Assembly: GCF_039724765.1 (NCBI RefSeq)
Contig: NZ_CP155729.1
Span: forward strand, 4,101,501-4,165,500
Length of the DNA stretch: 64,000 nt
Direction: 5' to 3'
From: Sagittula stellata E-37
Lineage (GTDB): Bacteria > Pseudomonadota > Alphaproteobacteria > Rhodobacterales > Rhodobacteraceae
A model generated the notes under the pieces. The model was not told the origin of the DNA, did no database searches, and saw only the letters and a list, made by a program, of their open reading frames with translations. Numbering within the stretch: position 1 is the stretch's first letter; every line of letters starts with the position of its first letter. The translations under genes were made by a program, and so were the position numbers. Below are positions 50,764 through 58,894 of this stretch, one piece after another.

Positions 50764-52176
50764 ATGACCCGCTATATCCGAGACATGATCGGCTACGGTC
50801 CCGACCGTCCCGATGCCCGTTGGCCGGGCGATGCCAAGATCGCCGTGCAATTCGTCCTGAACTACGAAGAAGGCGGCGAAAACAACATCATACACGGCGA
50901 CGCGGGTTCCGAAGGCTTCCTCTCGGACATCCCCGGCGCACAGCCCTGGCCGGGCATGCGGCACTGGAACATGGAGTCGATCTACGAATACGGATCGCGC
51001 TCCGGGTTCTGGCGGCTTCACCGGCTTTTTACCCAAAGAAATCTGCCGCTTACCATCTATGGCGTGGCCTCTGCCCTCGCCCGCTCGCCCGAGCAGGTGG
51101 AGGCGATGAAGGACGCCGGCTGGGAGATCGCCTCGCACGGGTTGAAGTGGATCGAACACCGCGACATGCCCGCCGAGGAAGAGCGCGCCCAGATCGCCGA
51201 AGCCATCCGCCTGCACACCGAGGTCACCGGGGAAGCGCCGCAGGGATGGTACACCGGGCGGTGCTCCGTGAACACCGTGGATCTCGTCGCGGAAACCGGG
51301 CAATTCGCCTATATTTCAGACACCTACGATGACGATCTGCCCTATTGGAAACAGATCCACGGGCGCGATCAGCTTATCATTCCGTACACGCTCGAAGCCA
51401 ACGACATGCGGTTCGCGGGCGCGCCGGGATGGGTCACCGGCCACGATTTCGAGGAATATCTGACCGACGCCTTCAACGTGCTGCGCGCCGAAGGACAGGC
51501 CGGGAAGCCCGCGATGATGAGCATCGGCCTGCACTGCCGCCTGATCGGGCGCCCCGGCAAGATCGCCGGTCTGATGCGTTTCCTCGACCACATCCAGCAG
51601 TTCGACGACGTCTGGGTCGCCCGCCGGATCGACATTGCCCGCCACTGGGCCAGCACTCATCCGCCGGTCCAACGGGCACGCCCTTCGCAGATGGACCGCG
51701 AGACCTTCGTCGCCACATTCGGCGGTATTTACGAGCATTCGCCGTGGGTTGCCGAGCGGGCCTTCGACTTGGAACTGGGGCCCGCGCACGACCGACCGGC
51801 TGGTCTGGCCAATGCGCTGGCCCGCGCCTTCCGCCGCGCCTCGCCCGAGGAACGCCTGCAGGTGCTGCGCGCCCACCCCGACCTTGCCGGCAAGCTGGCG
51901 CAGGCCCGGCGCCTGACCGCCGAAAGCTCGGAAGAGCAATCGTCGGCCGGTCTCGACGCGCTCACCGACGACGAGCGCAGCACCTTCGAGGCGCTGAACA
52001 CCGCGTATACCGAAAAGCAAGGGTTCCCGTTCATCATCGCGGTCAAGGACAACACCAAGGAAAGCATCCTCGCCGCCTTCCAGCGCCGCCTCGGTAACAC
52101 TCATGAACAAGAGCTTGACGAAGCGTGCCGCCAGGTCGAGCGCATCGCCCGCCTCCGTCTGGAGAGCCTGATTTGA
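50764..52176 (+). CDS. PuuE-type allantoinase fused to OHCU decarboxylase (UraD)
   Basis: This 470-residue bifunctional protein has two parts. Residues 1-~305 match the cofactor-independent allantoinase PuuE of the polysaccharide-deacetylase superfamily (MIGYGPDRPDARWPGDAKIAVQFVLNYEEGGE). Residues ~310-470 match OHCU decarboxylase, with HPDLAGK (catalytic His), EEQSSAGLD (Glu) and KQGFPFIIAVKD. It would convert OHCU to S-allantoin and on to allantoate. Together with divergent UraH this covers three consecutive steps. The ATG at 50764 is chosen by alignment; its stop overlaps the next start. Confidence 0.93.
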   Translation: MTRYIRDMIGYGPDRPDARWPGDAKIAVQFVLNYEEGGENNIIHGDAGSEGFLSDIPGAQPWPGMRHWNMESIYEYGSRSGFWRLHRLFTQRNLPLTIYGVASALARSPEQVEAMKDAGWEIASHGLKWIEHRDMPAEEERAQIAEAIRLHTEVTGEAPQGWYTGRCSVNTVDLVAETGQFAYISDTYDDDLPYWKQIHGRDQLIIPYTLEANDMRFAGAPGWVTGHDFEEYLTDAFNVLRAEGQAGKPAMMSIGLHCRLIGRPGKIAGLMRFLDHIQQFDDVWVARRIDIARHWASTHPPVQRARPSQMDRETFVATFGGIYEHSPWVAERAFDLELGPAHDRPAGLANALARAFRRASPEERLQVLRAHPDLAGKLAQARRLTAESSEEQSSAGLDALTDDERSTFEALNTAYTEKQGFPFIIAVKDNTKESILAAFQRRLGNTHEQELDEACRQVERIARLRLESLI

Positions 52177-53006
52177 CCACCTACGCCTTCCCTCCCGGCG
52201 GGCTGCCCGGGCAGAACATCAATCCGCAGGGCACCGCCGTCTTCACCGAAGCCTACGCCGTGATCCCCGCGGTCACGCAACGCGACATCACCACCAGCTT
52301 CCTGCCGGACTGGCTTCTGGCGAAGGTCTGGATCCTCGCCCGTCCGCTGACCGGCTTTGCCGAGACCTTCGCGCAATACGCCGTGGAGCTGGCACCGGGG
52401 GGTGGCTCCGCCGAACCCGAACCCGACAGGGAGGCGCAGGCCGCCATCTTCGTTGCCTTCGGGACGCTGCGCATCTCCATCGGCGGCGCGCGGGAGGACC
52501 TGCAACCGGGGCACTTCGCCTACATCCCGGCAGGCGCGCATTGGGAGATCTGGAACACGTCGGACGCACCGGCGGGGTTCCACTGGATCCGCAAGCGCCA
52601 CCAGCGCATTCCCAGCCTCAACCCTCTGGAAGCTTTCGTCATTCACGAAACCGACGTGGGCAAGGCGGCGATGCCGGATGCCGTCGGCGTATGGGAGACG
52701 CAGCGCTTTTTCGATCCCTTCGACCTGCGCTACGACTTTCACGTCAACATCGTGAACTTCTGCCCCGGCGGGCGCATCCCCTTTGCCGAGACGCACGTGA
52801 TGGAACACGGGCTCTACGTGCTACAGGGCACCGCGCGCTACCTGCTGAACCGCGATTGGGTGGAGGTCGGGCCGGGCGATTTCATGTGGCTGCGCGCCTT
52901 CTGCCCGCAGGCCTGCGTCGCCACCGGCAAGGAACCGTTCCGCTACCTGCTTTACAAGGACGTGAACCGGCACGTCAGCCTCTCCCTTCCCGGGGACCGG
53001 CCATGA
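52173..53006 (+). CDS. (S)-ureidoglycine aminohydrolase
   Basis: This 277-residue bicupin of the UGHYD/YlbA family releases ammonia from ureidoglycine to give ureidoglycolate. The C-terminal cupin carries the Mn ligands in PFAETHVMEHGLYVLQG (Glu, His, His). The start is a TTG overlapping the stop of the fusion gene (TTGA) with GGAGAG upstream, giving TTYAFPPGGLPGQ as the expected N-terminus. An allantoate amidohydrolase is not in the window. Confidence 0.92.
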   Translation: MTTYAFPPGGLPGQNINPQGTAVFTEAYAVIPAVTQRDITTSFLPDWLLAKVWILARPLTGFAETFAQYAVELAPGGGSAEPEPDREAQAAIFVAFGTLRISIGGAREDLQPGHFAYIPAGAHWEIWNTSDAPAGFHWIRKRHQRIPSLNPLEAFVIHETDVGKAAMPDAVGVWETQRFFDPFDLRYDFHVNIVNFCPGGRIPFAETHVMEHGLYVLQGTARYLLNRDWVEVGPGDFMWLRAFCPQACVATGKEPFRYLLYKDVNRHVSLSLPGDRP

Positions 53007-53500
53007 CCCTGCCGACGATCCATGCGCGCCCCTTGACCCCGCAGGCCTTCGCCCCTTTCGGCGACGTGCTGGAGGCACAGGGCGCGCCGGACAAGATCAT
53101 CAATCAGGGCAAGTGCGGGCGCTTCCACGACCTGGCCACGATGGACTTCGGCCCTAGGGGCCGTGCGGGCGTCTCTGTCTTCGATGCCGAACCGCGCACC
53201 CTGCCCTACAAGCTTGAAATGGTCGAACGGCATCCGGAAGGCTCGCAGGCGTTCCTGCCGATGCACAGTCACCCGTGGCTGGTGATCGTGGCAGAGCCGG
53301 GCGATACACCGGGGCCCGTCCACGCCTTTCTCGCCTCCGCCGGTCAGGGCGTGAACTTCCACCGCGGCACCTGGCACGGCGTGCTGACCCCGTTGCACAC
53401 GCCGGGCCTCTTCGCCGTGGTGGACTGCATCGGCGACACGCCGAACCTTCAGGAGCACTGGCTGGACCAGCCGGTCCTGATCGCCCCAGCCGCCATGTAG
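53003..53500 (+). CDS. allA: Ureidoglycolate lyase
   Basis: This 165-residue cupin-fold enzyme splits ureidoglycolate to glyoxylate and urea. Conserved are FAPFGDVLEAQG, the central EMVERHPEGSQAFLPM and the NFHRGTWHGVLTPL metal-region motif. It is coupled to the preceding gene by ATGA. A perfect terminator follows, closing the three-gene purine-ring catabolic operon. Confidence 0.95.
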   Translation: MTLPTIHARPLTPQAFAPFGDVLEAQGAPDKIINQGKCGRFHDLATMDFGPRGRAGVSVFDAEPRTLPYKLEMVERHPEGSQAFLPMHSHPWLVIVAEPGDTPGPVHAFLASAGQGVNFHRGTWHGVLTPLHTPGLFAVVDCIGDTPNLQEHWLDQPVLIAPAAM

Positions 53501-53508
53501 GCCGTGCG

Positions 53509-53534
53509 AAAAGGGCCCCGCGAAGGGCCCTTTT
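53509..53534. terminator. Bidirectional intrinsic terminator after allA
   Basis: AAAAGGGCCC and GGGCCCTTTT form a perfect 10-bp stem around CGCGAA, 8 nt after the allA stop; the A and T ends allow termination from either side. Confidence 0.88.
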
Positions 53535-53649
53535 CAGGGGGCGCGCTCCATGCGCCCCATGCCCCCCGGGACAGGATGGGGGACTGCCCGACAACGGAGC
53601 ATCGCGGTCGAGAGGGGATCATCCCACGCGACGCTCCCGCCATTCTGGA

Positions 53650-53976
53650 TCAGTGCCGGTTGTGGCGGCGGTCCCATTGGTGACGACCGCCGTGACGATG
53701 GTGCCCGTAGCCGTGATGGCGCCGCGGTCCCCGGTCATACCGCCTATCGCGATGGCCGCGATCGTAGCGCGGCGAGCGGTCCGTCTGGACGTAGGCGCGC
53801 GGCTTGTGCCCCTTGTTGTTCTGCTTGGCCAACTCGTTGAGCAGCAACAGGGTAGCCGCCGTGCCGAAAAGGACCCGGGCGGTGTCGTTGTTGCGCGCGG
53901 CGGCCGGAGACGCGGTGGACAGGGCGGCGATCAGCGCACCGACGGCAACGATGGAGGTGACGAATTTGAGACGCAT
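53650..53976 (-). CDS. Small exported His/Arg-rich protein
   Basis: This 108-residue protein has a signal peptide (residues 1 to about 28, IVAVGALIAALSTASPAAA), a short hydrophobic helix (TARVLFGTAATLLLLNELA) and a C-terminal third made of Arg, Tyr, His and Gly, ending HHGYGHHRHGG then RHNRH. The His-rich end could bind Ni, Co, Zn or Cu in the periplasm; it is RcnB-like only in flavour. The ATG at 53976 has AAAGGAA upstream. It is divergent (183 bp) from the small secreted/sensor pair. Confidence 0.7.
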   Translation of the reverse strand: MRLKFVTSIVAVGALIAALSTASPAAARNNDTARVLFGTAATLLLLNELAKQNNKGHKPRAYVQTDRSPRYDRGHRDRRYDRGPRRHHGYGHHRHGGRHQWDRRHNRH

Positions 53977-54159
53977 TGGAAATTCCTTTCTTCGCATGGC
54001 AAGGTGTGTGTGGCGGCCCCGGGGCGGGGAAACCTCGTAGCATCACGCTGCCCGTCCCCCGCCGGACCACGCAATAACGCCCCAGCGCTATCGGATAACT
54101 GCCGGCCCAGACCGTTGCGGTTATTGAATTTCCTCGCGTCCGGGCGCAGGGTTGAAGAC

Positions 54160-54396
54160 ATGAAACACATCCTCGCCCCGGCCCTCGTGGCACTCACCCT
54201 CCTGACGCCCGCGCTGGCCTCTGCCGCCTGTTCGGTGGAATACAAGGCGAAGCGGGACGACCCCCTGCGGCTTGATCATGGTACGATCGTCCTCGACGCC
54301 TGCGAGTCCGCCGCGCAGGTCGAACGCGAGGTCCGCACCCGGCTTGCCGCCAACGGGTGGATCCTGCTGAAGATCCTTGGAACCACCGCCGGATAA
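54160..54396 (+). CDS. Small secreted two-cysteine protein
   Basis: This 78-residue protein has a clear signal peptide (MKHILAPALVALTLLTPALASA) and a 56-residue mature part with exactly two cysteines, C24 and C48, probably disulfide-bonded in the periplasm. I know no family. Its stop lies 6 nt before the start of the membrane winged-helix gene, so they form one transcription unit; by analogy to ToxS-type helpers it may act on the sensor's periplasmic loop (inference). Confidence 0.7.
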   Translation: MKHILAPALVALTLLTPALASAACSVEYKAKRDDPLRLDHGTIVLDACESAAQVEREVRTRLAANGWILLKILGTTAG

Positions 54397-54402
54397 GCCA
54401 CG

Positions 54403-55107
54403 ATGCCGCCCATTGCCGTTTCCGTTTCAGAAAGCCTGCGTTCCGGCAGCCGCCTAGTCTCTCTCGGCATCGCGGCCATCGTCGCGATCCTTGCCATCAC
54501 GGGGGGGCTGCTGATCCTCACCCTGCCCGACGCCAACGCCTTCAACGCGCGGGTTGAACGGATCTTCGTCGAAAACGACGCCCTGACCGGCGAGGGCGAG
54601 ATCAAGCTGCTGGAGATCCTGGCCCAGTCGGGCACGGCCTTTTCCGACGTTCTGGCCAGTTATCGCACGATCATCTTCGTCCTGTTGATCTTTGCCACGG
54701 CGCTGCTCGTTGCGGCGCTGGTGTTCCTGGTGATGCTGGTGACCCTGAACCGCCGCATGGCCCAGATCGAACGGTCGGGGATCGAGGTCTCCTCGCTCAT
54801 CATCTCGCGCGAGGAGCGGACGGTTTACCTCAACACCATGGGCTTCAAGCTTACCGACGCGATGATGGAGACGCTCTCCGTCCTGGCGGAGGCGCGGCTC
54901 GACGACGAGATGCTGACCGGCGCGCAGATCGAGTCAATGATCTCAGGCAAGTCGGAGTCCGACTGCGAGGAAGCCGCCGGCGCCACCCGCATCAAGCGGC
55001 TGCGCGACGGTCTGGGCAACCAGATCGTGTCGGAACTGCTGGTCAAGAACATCGCCCGCCGTGGCTATGTCCTCGCCATCGACAAGGGCGTGATCGAGAT
55101 GGTCTGA
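54403..55107 (+). CDS. Membrane-anchored protein with C-terminal OmpR-type winged helix
   Basis: This 234-residue protein has TM1 at ~19-41, an acidic periplasmic loop at 42-88, and TM2 at 89-115 followed by NRRMAQIER (positive-inside). The cytoplasmic part, residues ~138-226, follows the Trans_reg_C (OmpR/PhoB/ToxR) winged-helix pattern: RTVYLNTMGFKLTDAMMETLSVLAE, then RIKRLRDGLGN and KNIARRGYVLAI. ToxR and CadC have the DNA-binding domain first and the membrane segment after; here the order is reversed. It is likely a one-component transmembrane regulator; ligand and targets are unknown. Operon with the small secreted protein. Confidence 0.75.
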   Translation: MPPIAVSVSESLRSGSRLVSLGIAAIVAILAITGGLLILTLPDANAFNARVERIFVENDALTGEGEIKLLEILAQSGTAFSDVLASYRTIIFVLLIFATALLVAALVFLVMLVTLNRRMAQIERSGIEVSSLIISREERTVYLNTMGFKLTDAMMETLSVLAEARLDDEMLTGAQIESMISGKSESDCEEAAGATRIKRLRDGLGNQIVSELLVKNIARRGYVLAIDKGVIEMV

Positions 55108-55188
55108 ACGGCCATCCGCCAGCATCCGCCAGCCAATCAGCCCCTCCGGCGTTCCGCACACCCCGCTCCACGCCCGGCACGCAATGAT

Positions 55189-55213
55189 GTAGGGCGGGGC
55201 TTTGCGCCGCCTG
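55189..55213 (+). repeat. GTAGGG-type hairpin element, copy 3
   Basis: GTAGGGCGGGGCTTTGCGCCGCCTG, written here as GTAGGGCGGGGC + TTTGCGCCGCCTG, lies in the convergent gap before the halogenase stop. A 10-bp tandem duplication CATCCGCCAG lies about 60 bp before it. Confidence 0.6.
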
Positions 55214-55227
55214 CCTTCCGCCAAGCC

Positions 55228-56820
55228 TCAGAAGAGCACCGCCTCGTCGGCCACCGCCCCCAGCGACTGCCGCGTCACCGCGCCGTCCGTCGCCTCTCCG
55301 CGCAGCACCCGCAGGGCGCGGCGATGGTCGGCCTTCGCCTTCACAACCGCCATGTTGCGCGCCGCGCTGTCGCGCAGGAAAGCCTTCCAGCGCTTCTCGG
55401 ACAGGGCAAACGACCGGTTCAGCCGCGCCGCGCCCCAGCCATTCTCGTAGACCCGCTTGCCCAGAAGCACCGCCTGGAAGGTGTTGTGATCGAAGAGGTT
55501 CGCCCGCCCGATGTCCATCTCGACCGGCAATTGCCGCTGCCACAGGTCCAGCCAGCCTTCCAGCCGGTCGGTGATCTTCAGCCCGCGCGCATCGCACCAG
55601 TAGTCCGTGTCCGTCCGGTTGCCGAGCCGGTAGTGAAGGCAGATGAAATCCCGCACCTCATTGTACATCTCGTCGGCGCAGCGGTTGTAGGCGGCGCGGG
55701 TGGATTCTTCGTAGTCCCGGCTGGGGAAGTACTGCAGCAGCCAGCGGATGCCCATGTCGATCATGTGGATCGCGGTCGATTCCAGCGGCTCGATGAAACC
55801 CCCTGATAGCCCCAGCGCAACGCAGTTCTTGACCCACGCCCGCCGCATCCGTCCGATGCGCATCGGGATCACGCGCGGCTCCGCCCCCTTCGGCGCGCGG
55901 TCGCCAAGGTGCGCCATGAAATCGTCCCGTGCGGCGTCGTCCGTGCGGTGCGCGCTGGAATAGACATAGCCCGTCCCGATCCGGTGATAGAGCGGCACCG
56001 ACCAGCTCCAACCGGCGCCAAGCGCGGTGGACGACGTGGCGGCAGGCAGCACCTCTGGGTCGGCATGCGGGATCGGCAGGGCCATGGCCCGGTCGTTGGC
56101 GAGATAGTCCGAGTAGTTCTCGAACGGCTCGCCCAGGGCTTCGCGGATCACCAGCCCCTTGAAACCCGTGCAGTCGATGACAAGCTGCACCGGCCGCCGT
56201 CCCAGCGCGCGCAGGTTCAGCGCCGCCACATGGCCCGTGTCGTCCAGTTCCACACCGTCGACGTCGTCCAGCACGTGCTCCACCCCGCGCGCCACGCCGA
56301 CCTCCGCCAGCATCTTGGCGAAGGCGCCCGCGTCGAGGTGATAGGCATAGCCAGCGCGGGGCATCGGATCGTTCTTCGCATTGAAGGACAGCGGGCACTT
56401 GCCCGCGTCGAGTAGGTCCATCAGCGGCGAAAACGACTGGATGTAATCCCGCCTGCCCGCCCCGAAGGCCTGGAAGTAGTGCCCGGCCTCGACTCCGTCG
56501 ATCTTCGGCGGCGGCGCGAAAGGGTTCATGTAGTCGAAGGGCCGTCCCTTGTGGTCGACGTTCCAGCCGCGGAACATCACCCCCATCTTGAACGAGGTGT
56601 TGCAGCGGCGGAAGAACTCCTTGTCGTCGATCCCCATCTCGCGCAGCGTGACTGGCATGTGCGGCACGGTCGCCTCGCCCACGCCGACGGTCGGCACGTT
56701 GGGCGATTCGATCAGGGTGATCGCGATTTTCGGCGCGCATTTGCTGCGCAGATAGGTTGCCGCGAGCCAACCGGCCGTCCCGCCCCCGACGACAGTGATC
56801 GATGTGACAGGCTCCGCCAT
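55228..56820 (-). CDS. Flavin-dependent tryptophan-type halogenase
   Basis: This 530-residue flavoprotein uses FADH2, oxygen and chloride or bromide to halogenate an electron-rich substrate. It has the FAD motif GGGTAGW (12-18), the halogenase signature GWSWSVP (270-276, the WxWxIP motif), the catalytic lysine K78 (NTSFK, aligning with PrnA K79) and the glutamate region FIEPLEST (342-349). All key residues are intact. No flavin reductase, tryptophan or natural-product genes are beside it. The ATG at 56820 has AGGA upstream. The substrate may be a free indole, a peptide or another molecule. Confidence 0.93.
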   Translation of the reverse strand: MAEPVTSITVVGGGTAGWLAATYLRSKCAPKIAITLIESPNVPTVGVGEATVPHMPVTLREMGIDDKEFFRRCNTSFKMGVMFRGWNVDHKGRPFDYMNPFAPPPKIDGVEAGHYFQAFGAGRRDYIQSFSPLMDLLDAGKCPLSFNAKNDPMPRAGYAYHLDAGAFAKMLAEVGVARGVEHVLDDVDGVELDDTGHVAALNLRALGRRPVQLVIDCTGFKGLVIREALGEPFENYSDYLANDRAMALPIPHADPEVLPAATSSTALGAGWSWSVPLYHRIGTGYVYSSAHRTDDAARDDFMAHLGDRAPKGAEPRVIPMRIGRMRRAWVKNCVALGLSGGFIEPLESTAIHMIDMGIRWLLQYFPSRDYEESTRAAYNRCADEMYNEVRDFICLHYRLGNRTDTDYWCDARGLKITDRLEGWLDLWQRQLPVEMDIGRANLFDHNTFQAVLLGKRVYENGWGAARLNRSFALSEKRWKAFLRDSAARNMAVVKAKADHRRALRVLRGEATDGAVTRQSLGAVADEAVLF

Positions 56821-56993
56821 GCTGTGCATCCTGCAGATGTTATGTGGAGTGTCAGAATAAAGCCGCCGAGGCGCCGCGCCAGCACCAGAGGTCACATCGC
56901 GGTCGCGCGTAACACAAAGGCCACAAGATGTGTCTTCTGCGCCTTCGGGTCGCGTTGGAACGGCGGCGGCGCCCCGGGTCTGGCCAATTGCCC

Positions 56994-57734
56994 TTATCTC
57001 AGCCCATCCGGCAGCGGCAGCGCCGCAGGCGCCGCGATCCCCGCCAGTTTCAGCATGTGCCACGCCAGGACCTGGTTCGAGGCGAGCACCGGCAGGCCCA
57101 GTTCCGCCGTCAACGGCCCGAGCAGATCCGCGGTACGCAGATTCGTGCAGGACAGGAACAGCCCGTCGAGGCCACCGCCCTGCGCCACCTCGCGCGCCGC
57201 CGCCGCGACAGAGGCCTGCGCGATCCGGGCCACCCGCGCCTCCTCCTCTTCGCCGAAGGACAGCGTCCGCGCCACGGCCACGCCGCCTGCGTCGAAGGCG
57301 GCACAGAGTGGCTCCGCCACATCCGCCACGTAGGGCGACACCACCCCGATCCGCTCAAGCCCAAGTGTGTGCATCGCCGCCAGCCCGGCCGTCAGCGGAT
57401 CGGTCACGGCGGCGGTCGTGGCCCCCGCGGCGACCTGTTCATGTACCTCTTCCGCCCCCAGTAGGGCCGTGCCGGACGTGCAGGCATAGGCAATCACGTC
57501 GAAGCTCGCAGCAGGCGGCAACAGTTGCGCCGCGGCTGTCAGCCCGACCTTCATGCCCGCGATGCTGCCCGGCGTCAGCGTGTCGCCCGACCTGAGCCGC
57601 GTGACGTGCAGCTTCGTGCCCTGGGCGGGCAGGTAACGGCGCAGATCGGCCTCGACCGTCTCATCCACATGCAGCGAGATCAGTCCCAGAACTCCGCGCG
57701 GCGGCTCGTCCAGATCGTAGGGAAACCCCCTCAT
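56994..57734 (-). CDS. Asp/Glu racemase-superfamily protein (EutA/arylmalonate decarboxylase-like)
   Basis: This 246-residue protein starts DLDEPPRGVLGLISLHVDETVEADL, the opening of maleate isomerase/EutA/AMDase relatives. Cysteines occur at both expected positions: AYACTSGTALLG (first half) and FLSCTNLRT (second half), so racemase or isomerase chemistry is possible. Its ATG overlaps the stop of the M24 gene by 4 nt. Last gene of a three-gene operon. Confidence 0.85.
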   Translation of the reverse strand: MRGFPYDLDEPPRGVLGLISLHVDETVEADLRRYLPAQGTKLHVTRLRSGDTLTPGSIAGMKVGLTAAAQLLPPAASFDVIAYACTSGTALLGAEEVHEQVAAGATTAAVTDPLTAGLAAMHTLGLERIGVVSPYVADVAEPLCAAFDAGGVAVARTLSFGEEEEARVARIAQASVAAAAREVAQGGGLDGLFLSCTNLRTADLLGPLTAELGLPVLASNQVLAWHMLKLAGIAAPAALPLPDGLR

Positions 57735-58894
57735 GACAGCACCGGCAGCTCTGCGGGCGCGCGGGGCGACAGCAGTTCCGGGCCGTCCGCACGCAGCACG
57801 ATGTTCTCTTCGTGCACCAGCATCCGGCCCGGGGCGACCCATGCGCCGGGTTCCAGCGTCAGGACCATCCCTTCGCGCAATTCGGTTTTGTCCTGCGGCG
57901 TGAACGACGGCCATTCCGTCAGCGTCACCCCCAGCCCATGGCCCAGCCGCCCGCCGCCCGGTTCCACGCCCCGCGCCGTCAGCCCCTCAGAAAGGATGCG
58001 GTGCACGTCGCGCGCAAGCATGCCGGGCCGCAACTCGTCCAGCGCATCCTCCGTCGCCTGCCACAGCGCCTCATGCGACTTGCGCACGGCAGTGGACGGC
58101 TCGCCCACCGCGTAATTCCGGTCAAAATCGCAGAAATACCCGTCGCGCACCGTACCCGTGTCCAGCATGAGCACGTCTCCCATCGCCATCGGATCGGGTC
58201 CCGCCGGAGAGATCACGTCGGCATATCCCTCTGGTCCTGCCGCGCCCGCGACGTAACTGACCCAGTCGGCGCACTCCTCCAGCAGCAACCGCTGGAAGTC
58301 GCGGAACACCGTATCGAGCGGCCGGCCCGGCCCGGCGATCTCCGGAACACGGTCGAAGGCACGCCCGGCAATGGCGCAGCTTTGCCGGATCTTTTCGACC
58401 TCCGGTGCGCTCTTGATCTCCCGCACCCGCTGCACCGCCGCCGTCCCGTCCACGAATTGGCGCGGTGCGATGGCGTCCCGGACCCGCGCATAGTCCGCGA
58501 GCGGCATCCGCAGGTGCGTCTCCAGCCCCATCGGCACGCCGATTCGCCCGTGATCCGGCACGAGATCGCGCAAGGTCGCCGACAGCAGGGAAACACCGTC
58601 ATCGCCGGGACAGGGCGCGTCCCAGGTTCGGAGGTCGTCCATCCACGTCCGCGCCATGAGGTCCGCCCCGATCGAAGGAATCACGGCCACCGGATCGCCC
58701 GCCACGGGCACCGCGACGAACCAGGGCCGCGCCGGGCTTTCCCAAAAGCGCGTCAGGAAGCCGGTGACGTAGAACACATCCGCCGCGGCGGTCAGCAAGA
58801 GCGCGTCCATCCCCTGCGCGACCATTGCGGCCTGAAGCCGCGCGACCCGGCCACGGTACTCCGCCGCGTCAAAGACCAGCGACCGGTCAGCCAT
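57731..58894 (-). CDS. M24-family metallopeptidase-like hydrolase (Xaa-Pro/DoeA-like)
   Basis: This 387-residue creatinase/prolidase-type protein has a full metal ligand set: DTGTVRDGYFCDFDRN (two Asp), GHGLGVTLTE (His), LTLEPGAW (Glu) and HEENIVL (Glu). The N-terminal domain (1-150) is the creatinase-like lid. Possible activities are X-Pro peptidase, creatinase-like, or ectoine hydrolase (DoeA). The ATG at 58894 overlaps the upstream gene by 8 nt. The neighbours (PLP lyase, racemase-like) favour breakdown of a small amino-acid derivative. Confidence 0.85.
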   Translation of the reverse strand: MADRSLVFDAAEYRGRVARLQAAMVAQGMDALLLTAAADVFYVTGFLTRFWESPARPWFVAVPVAGDPVAVIPSIGADLMARTWMDDLRTWDAPCPGDDGVSLLSATLRDLVPDHGRIGVPMGLETHLRMPLADYARVRDAIAPRQFVDGTAAVQRVREIKSAPEVEKIRQSCAIAGRAFDRVPEIAGPGRPLDTVFRDFQRLLLEECADWVSYVAGAAGPEGYADVISPAGPDPMAMGDVLMLDTGTVRDGYFCDFDRNYAVGEPSTAVRKSHEALWQATEDALDELRPGMLARDVHRILSEGLTARGVEPGGGRLGHGLGVTLTEWPSFTPQDKTELREGMVLTLEPGAWVAPGRMLVHEENIVLRADGPELLSPRAPAELPVLS

